This document shows, piece after piece, positions 1 to 4,107 of a stretch of 6,477 nucleotides of DNA (positions are counted from its first letter, which is position 1; every line of letters starts with the position of its first letter). The notes below the pieces were generated by a model. The model saw only the letters and a program-made list of their open reading frames with translations, made no database searches and was not told the DNA's origin. Source of the DNA: Mageeibacillus sp. UBA3781 (GTDB lineage: Bacteria > Bacillota > Clostridia > Saccharofermentanales > Saccharofermentanaceae); the NCBI GenBank assembly GCA_002368805.1, contig DFFH01000122.1:1-6477 (forward strand), in the 5' to 3' direction. The translations under genes were made by a program, and so were the position numbers.

Positions 1-315
1 CAGGCAGCAAATAAAACCATACACACCGACACCCAGAAGATACGCTGCCGGGCGGACATTGCTCATCATGAGTGCGCGGAGCGTCCCCTTCTCTTTTTCT
101 TCCGAGATGATCGCGCTCATCGACACGATCGGTGCCATCGCCATATACATGATGCTGAAGAGTTTCAGGTAGAAAAACTCCGGCATGTCATCGACTTTGA
201 TCGCATTGCTCATCACGATCGTCATGATAGGGAACATAATAAACTGGATCAGGACCGCTCTGTTCTTTCTCGTATCAAGTACCTGTTTTCTAAAAATCGC
301 TGTTGCTTCTCTCAT
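1..315 (-). CDS. ABC-2 type transporter permease, N-terminal 105 residues (partial)
   Basis: This is the membrane subunit of an ABC-2 type exporter, presumably paired with the ATPase encoded just upstream. The protein begins MREATAIFRKQVLDTRKNRA, a basic cytoplasmic tail. A first hydrophobic segment follows at about residues 20-37, rich in Ile, Met and Phe, and a second at about 51-72. Next comes a charged cytoplasmic stretch reading SEEKEKGTLRALMMS, which matches the 'E-x-E-K-G-T-L' element that many ABC-2 permeases carry after their second helix. A third hydrophobic segment starts near residue 92. The ATG at 313-315 lies 4 bases after the ATPase stop codon. Its ribosome site (GGAGGTG, 323-329 on the complement) overlaps the end of the ATPase gene, so translation is probably coupled. 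The frame stays open to the window edge, so the C-terminus is missing and the substrate cannot be inferred. Drug, peptide or sodium efflux are all possible. Confidence 0.88.
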   Translation of the reverse strand, partial: MREATAIFRKQVLDTRKNRAVLIQFIMFPIMTIVMSNAIKVDDMPEFFYLKLFSIMYMAMAPIVSMSAIISEEKEKGTLRALMMSNVRPAAYLLGVGVYGFICCL

Positions 316-319
316 CTTC

Positions 320-1174
320 TTACACCTCCAGTTTTCTTCCCGTGAGCTCCATAAACACAGTCTCCAGATTCGGCTCTTTCGAGTGGATCGTGCTGAGTTT
401 CCCTTCCTTCAGGAATTCCGCGATCTGAGAACTCGTCTCTTCTGCATTTTCTCTATTCATTTCCAGCGAGACTGTCTCACCTTTCGTGGTTACAAGCTCG
501 ATCTTTTTCTGATGATCATAGCGGAGGCACAGTTCTTTTGGAGCACCTCTTTCCACGATCTTCCCTTCATTCAGAAGGACAAGGTGGTCGCATAATTTTT
601 CTGCTTCCGCCATGTTATGTGTCGTCAGGAAAATGATCGTTCCTGCATCTTTTCTCTTTCTTATGATCTCGTGTATCTCGCTGCTGGTCTGCGGATCAAG
701 TCCGCTCGTCGGTTCATCCAGGAAAAGGACCTTGGGATGTGCCAGAAGTGCTCTTGCCAGGCGGAGGCGCTCCTTCATACCTTTGCTTAATTTCTTCACT
801 TCTTTTTTCGTGGCATCTTCCAGCTTCACTTCTTTGAGAACCGTTGCGATCTCCGCATCTCCGACACTGTAGATATCCGCGAACACCTTCAGATTCTGAT
901 AGCAGGTCAGTCTCTCATAAAGACCAAAGTCATCCATCATGACACCAAACTGTTTCTTATCTGCGCCGGTGAGCTTTCTGACATCTTTGCCGTTGATCAT
1001 CGCCGCACCTTCATCAAACTTAAGCTGTCCGGTCAGCACTCTGATCAATGTTGTCTTACCCGCACCGGACGGTCCGAGAAGTCCGAAGATCTCCCCATCC
1101 TCGATCGTCATCGAAATACCATCGAGCACTTTCTTATCACCGAAGCTCTTTGAAATCCCTGTAACTGAAATCAT
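320..1174 (-). CDS. ABC transporter ATP-binding protein (ABC-2 exporter ATPase), 284 aa
   Basis: This is the cytoplasmic ATPase that powers the adjacent ABC-2 permease. From the chosen start, MISVTGISKSFG, the motifs in order are: Walker A GPSGAGKTT at 34-42, signature LSKGMKERL at 129-137, Walker B VLFLDEPTSGLDP at about 149-161 with catalytic Glu154, D-loop SGLD, and switch His186 in LTTHNMAEAE. The C-terminus ends EPNLETVFMELTGR, the tail usual for drug and antibiotic-type ABC-2 ATPases. At the Q-loop, where most relatives have Gln, the sequence reads MMDDFGLYERLT, so Asp81 is aligned with that Gln. The frame is open upstream to an ATG at 1234, but I start at 1174. The family homology begins there, and AGGAGG sits 8 bases before that ATG, inside the longer reading. 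The permease follows after a 4-base gap. The length is usual for the family. Confidence 0.93.
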   Translation of the reverse strand: MISVTGISKSFGDKKVLDGISMTIEDGEIFGLLGPSGAGKTTLIRVLTGQLKFDEGAAMINGKDVRKLTGADKKQFGVMMDDFGLYERLTCYQNLKVFADIYSVGDAEIATVLKEVKLEDATKKEVKKLSKGMKERLRLARALLAHPKVLFLDEPTSGLDPQTSSEIHEIIRKRKDAGTIIFLTTHNMAEAEKLCDHLVLLNEGKIVERGAPKELCLRYDHQKKIELVTTKGETVSLEMNRENAEETSSQIAEFLKEGKLSTIHSKEPNLETVFMELTGRKLEV

Positions 1175-1182
1175 CGCTGCAT

Positions 1183-1188
1183 CCTCCT
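1183..1188 (-). promoter_or_regulatory. Ribosome binding site that decides the ABC ATPase start
   Basis: On the minus strand the sequence AGGAGG stands 8 bases before the ATG at 1172-1174. It is a near-perfect Shine-Dalgarno site with ideal spacing. It favours the 284-residue ATPase over a version starting at 1234, in which this site would be buried in coding sequence. Confidence 0.85.
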
Positions 1189-1201
1189 GTTTCATCTGCC
1201 G

Positions 1202-1243
1202 GCAAGTGATGGTTTTTTCGAAAGATCTTTCCACCGGACTTGC
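1202..1243 (-). promoter_or_regulatory. Candidate 5' leader hairpin ahead of the ABC ATPase
   Basis: On the minus strand GCAAGT (1243-1238) pairs with ACTTGC (1207-1202). After a two-base bulge, GGTGG pairs with CCATC with one G-T wobble, giving a stem of about 11 base pairs. The 18-base loop, together with its closing base, contains the 12-base perfect palindrome GAAAGATCTTTC (1220-1231). A further 8-base palindrome, TGCCGGCA (1197-1204), touches the foot of the stem, and the ribosome site lies 13 bases further on. A hairpin so close to the ribosome site could affect ATPase translation, or the palindrome could be a protein operator. I do not recognise a known riboswitch or attenuator family here. 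A 61-codon frame (1192-1377) overlaps the region, but its weak ribosome site and lack of family resemblance argue against it being a gene. Confidence 0.35.
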
Positions 1244-1264
1244 TGCACCTTTCTTTCAAAACGA

Positions 1265-1293
1265 AGCATATCAGCCCTGAAAAGCCTGCACAA
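1265..1293 (-). promoter_or_regulatory. Possible promoter for the ABC transporter genes
   Basis: On the minus strand TTGTGC (1293-1288) is followed after 17 bases by TATGCT (1270-1265). A TG one base before the latter makes an extended -10. The -35 is poor (3 of 6 consensus bases), so the call rests mainly on the extended -10 and the spacing. Start of transcription would fall near 1258, leaving a leader of about 80 bases that contains the hairpin at 1202-1243. Two overlapping inverted repeats cover the -35 and spacer: AGCCCT/AGGGCT (arms 1273-1278 and 1295-1300) and AAAGCC/GGCTTT (arms 1281-1286 and 1297-1302). They could be an operator. Confidence 0.25.
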
Positions 1294-1378
1294 TAGGGCT
1301 TTGCGCGAGTTGCCTAAAGGGATGCATAAGTTGCAGAAAGCGATGGGTGAAATAACGGAGCAGTGCTTTTCCGGCATT

Positions 1379-1657
1379 TACCCATAAGATTTCCTAACAG
1401 CGATTTTTATCCGTATATTCACACTCCCTTTTACGGATAAAATCACGAAAATCACTTTTCTATCCGTAAACTCAAAGAAGTCTTTACGTATAATTTTGCA
1501 AGAAATGCATTTTTATCCGCAAAATCACATCTCCCCATACGGATAATATCGCAGGTAACGCAATTTTATCCGTAAAAGCATCTCTACTCTTACGGATAAA
1601 ATCACAAAAAATGGAACTATATCTGCAGTCTCACATTTCACCTTACGGAATTTCTGC
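1379..1657. repeat. Array of inverted repeats with exact 53-base period (5 full units plus a decayed half)
   Basis: The 8-mer TATCCGTA and its reverse complement TACGGATA alternate with fixed spacing. Forward copies start at 1408, 1461, 1514, 1567 and 1620. Inverted copies start at 1432, 1485, 1538, 1591 and 1644. Every step between like copies is exactly 53 bases. Within a unit the two arms enclose 16 bases, and between units there are 21 bases. The outer copies are eroded but in phase: TATCTGCA at 1620, TACGGAAT at 1644, and a degenerate TACCCATA at 1379, where a sixth inverted arm is predicted. The arms extend to about 15 bases (GTGATTTTATCCGTA type). The 16-mer TTACGGATAAAATCAC is identical at 1431-1446 and 1590-1605, three periods apart. 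Several loops share a TCACATCTC-like core. The array lies between the serpin stop (1668) and the ABC leader. It has no spacers of CRISPR kind and codes for nothing I can see. Confidence 0.92.
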
Positions 1658-1667
1658 TCAAGACGCA

Positions 1668-3131
1668 TCAGGACATGGTCGGATCATTCACGACGCCAAC
1701 GAAAAGAGGCAGTCCCGTATCACTTACGATTTCAAATACGAACGGCCGATCCAGGATGAATTCGAAATGTTCTTTGGTTTGTCCGGCTCCGGCCAAAAAG
1801 ATTGTAGCAGAAACCGCTTTACATCCTTCTTCATCGATCATGATACGTGTGTTCTGTTCGATCGAATTCACGTAGAAGTTTTCATCACTCTTACCCACCA
1901 GCGGACTGAAATCGGCGTCTCCCGCTTCAAATAGATCCTCTATTCCCAAAGCCTTCAGGTAATCATTCAGTTTTATGTCAGAAGAGATATCGAACTTCGG
2001 CACTTCCATATGAACACTAGCGGCCTCTATTGTTTTATCCCATTTGTAGGGCTCTGTGCTCAAAAACTGAAGGAGTTCTTCATCCATAAGCAGTTCTTCC
2101 GGTGTCATTCCTTCTTCCGGGAGAATGAACCGTACGCTACCATTGTTAATAATCGGCAAGGATACGCATTCAAAATGATCTCCATAGTAATTCTCACGCG
2201 CCGCATCCGTACACATATACTTGCAATTTATATCACCTGAAGGGGCATGGAATGTTCCATCCTTCGTCTCGCTCTTTAGAAAAGGATCCGCCCATTTCCC
2301 ACAGTAATTCACGGTAGAAACAAGAGCTATCATCAGATCCGGATCCAGCTTCAGATCGGAGAGCATGTTTTCAAGAAGCCCATCCGTCTGCTCGTTGATC
2401 CAATCGCGGAGTGTCTGGCTATACTTCTCCGAAGAGGGATCCCCTGAATACGAAGAAGCGAAATAGTTGTTCGCCAATGTATCCAAGACAGACTTTTCAT
2501 AATTCCGCTCATTATTCATCCAGAGAGAATTGGCCAGTACCAGTTTAGACAATCCATCGTCCATATAATTAGCAAGCCAGATCGACTTGGCACGATTACG
2601 AAGCGTCGCAATATCCGGCTGATGCAAAACATCCAGGATCTGCTGCTGTGTTGTTCCGTCCGTAATTTCTGCAGTCATTCCCAGTGCCATATACAGGCAG
2701 AGGGGCGAGAATGCCTTATTCCCATCCCCTGTATCCGAAAAGATAACACCCAGCACATCTTTCAAATACGCATCGTAGCCATCCTGATATCCCTCCGGCT
2801 GCTTACGCAAAGCCATCACGGTCTGAAGGTACTCTTCTGATTCTTCCGCATCATACCCATGCGAAAGCTCCGGATTCTCCGGAATCTCCGGATATTTGGG
2901 CGAAGCCATCAGAGTCCCGGATCTCAATTCCTCGGTATTTCCCCCGGAATTCTTTCCCGTCACATATGGGTAAATCGTATATCCCAGAATACCCACTATA
3001 AGGGCAGCAGCCACGGCGCCAAGAACGATCTTCCACTTTCCCCGTGCTTTTCTTATTGGCGTGACGGCAGCATCTGCCACTACTTTTTCATCTAATTCTG
3101 ACATCATTTCCAGCATATCTTTTCCATTCAT
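1668..3131 (-). CDS. Membrane-anchored serpin in anti-sigma-factor position, 487 aa
   Basis: The protein has a 34-residue cytoplasmic tail (MNGKDMLEMMSELDEKVVAD..., ending in basic RKARGKWK), one transmembrane helix at about 35-57, a flexible Pro/Glu-rich linker to about 110, and a serpin domain to the C-terminus. Serpin landmarks are NKAFSPLCLYMAL (138-150), LANSLWMNN (199-207), VNYCGKWADPF (274-284), VPKFDISS (377-384), ADFSPL (406-411), hinge EEGCKAVSAT (434-443) and the C-terminal DRPFVFEI...LFVGVVNDP (461-484). The hinge is mostly of the small-residue inhibitory kind, so the domain probably traps a serine or cysteine protease outside the cell. Aligning on the hinge Gly436 as P15 puts P1 near Gly450, in LAGAGQTK, which would suit an elastase- or subtilisin-like enzyme. 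However, the loop is about two residues longer than alpha-1-antitrypsin, so P1 is uncertain. Position 437 (P14) is Cys where Thr or Ser is usual. The start codon overlaps the sigma gene stop (ATGA) and has AAGGAGG seven bases upstream. The short tail plus helix after a sigma factor resembles clostridial anti-sigma proteins, so a signalling role is inferred. Confidence 0.9.
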   Translation of the reverse strand: MNGKDMLEMMSELDEKVVADAAVTPIRKARGKWKIVLGAVAAALIVGILGYTIYPYVTGKNSGGNTEELRSGTLMASPKYPEIPENPELSHGYDAEESEEYLQTVMALRKQPEGYQDGYDAYLKDVLGVIFSDTGDGNKAFSPLCLYMALGMTAEITDGTTQQQILDVLHQPDIATLRNRAKSIWLANYMDDGLSKLVLANSLWMNNERNYEKSVLDTLANNYFASSYSGDPSSEKYSQTLRDWINEQTDGLLENMLSDLKLDPDLMIALVSTVNYCGKWADPFLKSETKDGTFHAPSGDINCKYMCTDAARENYYGDHFECVSLPIINNGSVRFILPEEGMTPEELLMDEELLQFLSTEPYKWDKTIEAASVHMEVPKFDISSDIKLNDYLKALGIEDLFEAGDADFSPLVGKSDENFYVNSIEQNTRIMIDEEGCKAVSATIFLAGAGQTKEHFEFILDRPFVFEIVSDTGLPLFVGVVNDPTMS

Positions 3132-3685
3132 AGGAATTCCTCCTTCTCCAGAAAACTTTTCAGTTCCTTTCGCATCCGGGAGAGCATCGTCCGGACTTTG
3201 TTATCGCTAAATCCATACGCAGTCGCAATAACCGCTGTGTTTTCCATATAGAAATAGCGTCTGACAAACACTCTTCGTTTTTCCTCCGGCTGCGCCAGAA
3301 GAAACCGGCTGACTACCTCCGCAAAAGCTTTTCCTTCTATCTCTTCTTCGACGCTGATCCTGGAAGGAATACATTGCTCCAGCTCAGAAGATAGTTCCTC
3401 GACATACGCATGCCGCTTGTACCGATGTTCATGGATGCAGCGGTTCAGTGATTTTGCCCGAATGATCTTCGAGAGAAAAGCCAGAAGATACTCTCTCGGC
3501 TCACTCGGCGGAATACGGTTCCAGGCTTCCAGATACGTATCATTCACACATTCTTCCGCGGTCTGTTCATCCTGTGTGATACGAAACGAAATATGATTCA
3601 GTCTCGTGCCGTACTGATCAGCTACGACACGAAGTGCTTCTTCATCCCGTTTCAAAAAGAGATCCACAATCTCACCGTCACGCAT
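3128..3685 (-). CDS. RNA polymerase sigma factor, sigma-70 family, ECF-type, 185 aa
   Basis: This sigma factor has regions 2 and 4 but no region 1.1 or 3, the ECF layout. Region 2 spans about residues 7-82 (FLKRDEEALRVVADQYGTRL, then TAEECVNDTYLEAWNRIPP, where the acidic EECVNDT stretch and the aromatic residues contact core polymerase and the melted -10). Region 4 spans about 122-180, with a helix-turn-helix in ENTAVIATAYGFSDNKVRTM followed by LSRMRKELKSFL, which reads the -35. A Glu-rich linker (about 95-118) joins them. The ATG at 3683-3685 is preceded by GAGGG seven bases upstream. The stop overlaps the start of the serpin gene, which makes the serpin the likely regulator. ECF factors usually drive their own operon, and a candidate promoter lies upstream at 3721-3751. 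The target genes are not visible. The family assignment is firm, but the signal is inferred. Confidence 0.92.
   Translation of the reverse strand: MRDGEIVDLFLKRDEEALRVVADQYGTRLNHISFRITQDEQTAEECVNDTYLEAWNRIPPSEPREYLLAFLSKIIRAKSLNRCIHEHRYKRHAYVEELSSELEQCIPSRISVEEEIEGKAFAEVVSRFLLAQPEEKRRVFVRRYFYMENTAVIATAYGFSDNKVRTMLSRMRKELKSFLEKEEFL
3139..3145 (-). promoter_or_regulatory. Ribosome binding site for the serpin gene, inside the sigma gene
   Basis: AAGGAGG on the minus strand lies 7 bases before the serpin ATG (3129-3131) and within the last codons of the sigma gene. With the ATGA overlap it points to coupled translation and a matched supply of sigma factor and membrane partner. It also confirms the serpin start, so the N-terminal cytoplasmic tail is real. 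Confidence 0.85.
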
Positions 3686-3720
3686 CCGACAACCCTCACC
3701 ATCACTAAAGCTTTCACTCT

Positions 3721-3751
3721 ATATATCAACAAAACACCACAAAGTGTTACA
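3721..3751 (-). promoter_or_regulatory. Candidate promoter of the sigma/serpin operon, possibly autoregulated
   Basis: On the minus strand TGTAACA (3751-3745) resembles the AAC-containing -35 elements of ECF-dependent promoters. An AT-rich TTGATATAT (3729-3721) lies about 15 bases further on, at a plausible -10 distance, although it matches no standard -10 well. A start of transcription near 3712 would give a leader of under 30 bases. An inverted repeat, AACAC/GTGTT (arms 3733-3737 and 3744-3748), overlaps the -35 edge and spacer and could bind a regulator. Autoregulation is inferred from the usual behaviour of ECF operons. Confidence 0.4.
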
Positions 3752-3793
3752 AAGAATCTAACCTAATAATGCCACAAGAACCACACAACAATA

Positions 3794-4029
3794 CCCCGAA
3801 AGACGGAACAAGAACGAGACAGCCTCTAAAAAAGAGTGCAAAAAATCTCCCGGGCGACAAAATCCCCGAAAGGTCTTCGATGGATCGCGACAGTAAAACA
3901 AGGGTATAAACTCCTACACTCTCTATAACGCAACGAAAAAAGAAAAGGATCTCCGAGCGACGAATCCACGAAAGGCGCACCAAGATCGAGACAGCCTCAA
4001 AGAAGAGCGCAAAAAATCTCCCGGGCGAC
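3794..4029. repeat. Degenerate direct repeats in the gap between the sigma operon and the fusion gene
   Basis: A unit of about 65 bases at 3794-3858 recurs at 3966-4029 with one single-base indel and a handful of mismatches. Shared landmarks are CGAAAG, CGAGACAGCCTC and the 20-mer GCAAAAAATCTCCCGGGCGA. Between the two copies, a weaker partial set is seen: ATCCCCGAAAGG with GATCGCGACAG (3862-3893), and GGATCTCCGAGCGACGAATC (3947-3966). The region therefore looks like two alternating modules copied several times and decayed. A frame of 131 codons crosses it on the minus strand and shows an internal repeat (SPGRFFALFF twice). This is a by-product of the DNA repeat and I do not call it a gene. 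Confidence 0.8.
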
Positions 4030-4107
4030 GAGTTTTGCTTTAGCAAACTGTCTGAGTCGCAAGGGAGATATTTTTGCGCTCTTATTCGATTAGGCTGTCT
4101 CGATCTT
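3982..4107 (-). terminator. Long imperfect inverted repeat at the end of the fusion gene, likely terminator
   Basis: The left arm (3982-4029) and right arm (4056-4107) are about 50 bases each. Uninterrupted matches include AAGATCGAGACAGCCT (16), AAGAGCGCAAAAA (13), ATCTCCC and GCGAC. Between the arms is a smaller hairpin built from AGTTTTGC and GCAAACT. On the minus strand the long stem forms directly after the fusion gene and is followed by TTCTTT, so it probably stops transcription, and it would also protect the 3' end of the RNA. It is not a textbook terminator because the stem is long and the final T tract is broken. The right arm includes the last five sense codons and the TAA of the gene. 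The left arm is a copy of the direct-repeat unit of this gap. Confidence 0.6.

Noticed and set aside
1192..1377. 61-codon minus-strand frame upstream of the ABC ATPase
   Set aside because: Only a distant, weak ribosome site, no recognisable domain, and it covers the ATPase ribosome site and leader hairpin. A short leader peptide cannot be excluded, but nothing supports it.
1590..1640. Classic intrinsic terminator after the serpin gene
   Set aside because: The T-rich run on the minus strand (in CATTTTTTGTG) precedes the AT-rich hairpin rather than following it, so the usual stem-then-T order is absent. The array may still affect termination.
1379..1657. CRISPR array
   Set aside because: The repeats alternate in orientation, the repeat core is only 8-16 bases, intervening segments are 16 and 21 bases and partly similar to each other, and no cas gene is near.
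1611..1934. Plus-strand frames over the serpin, sigma, ABC and ligase genes
   Set aside because: All lie antisense to well-supported genes, have no family resemblance and no credible ribosome sites.
3988..4101. Small non-autonomous insertion element (MITE) bounded by GAGACAGCCT and AGGCTGTCTC
   Set aside because: The ends point inward relative to the IS ends I know with this motif, one end lies in coding sequence, and no target-site duplication is visible. Kept as an inverted repeat/terminator instead.
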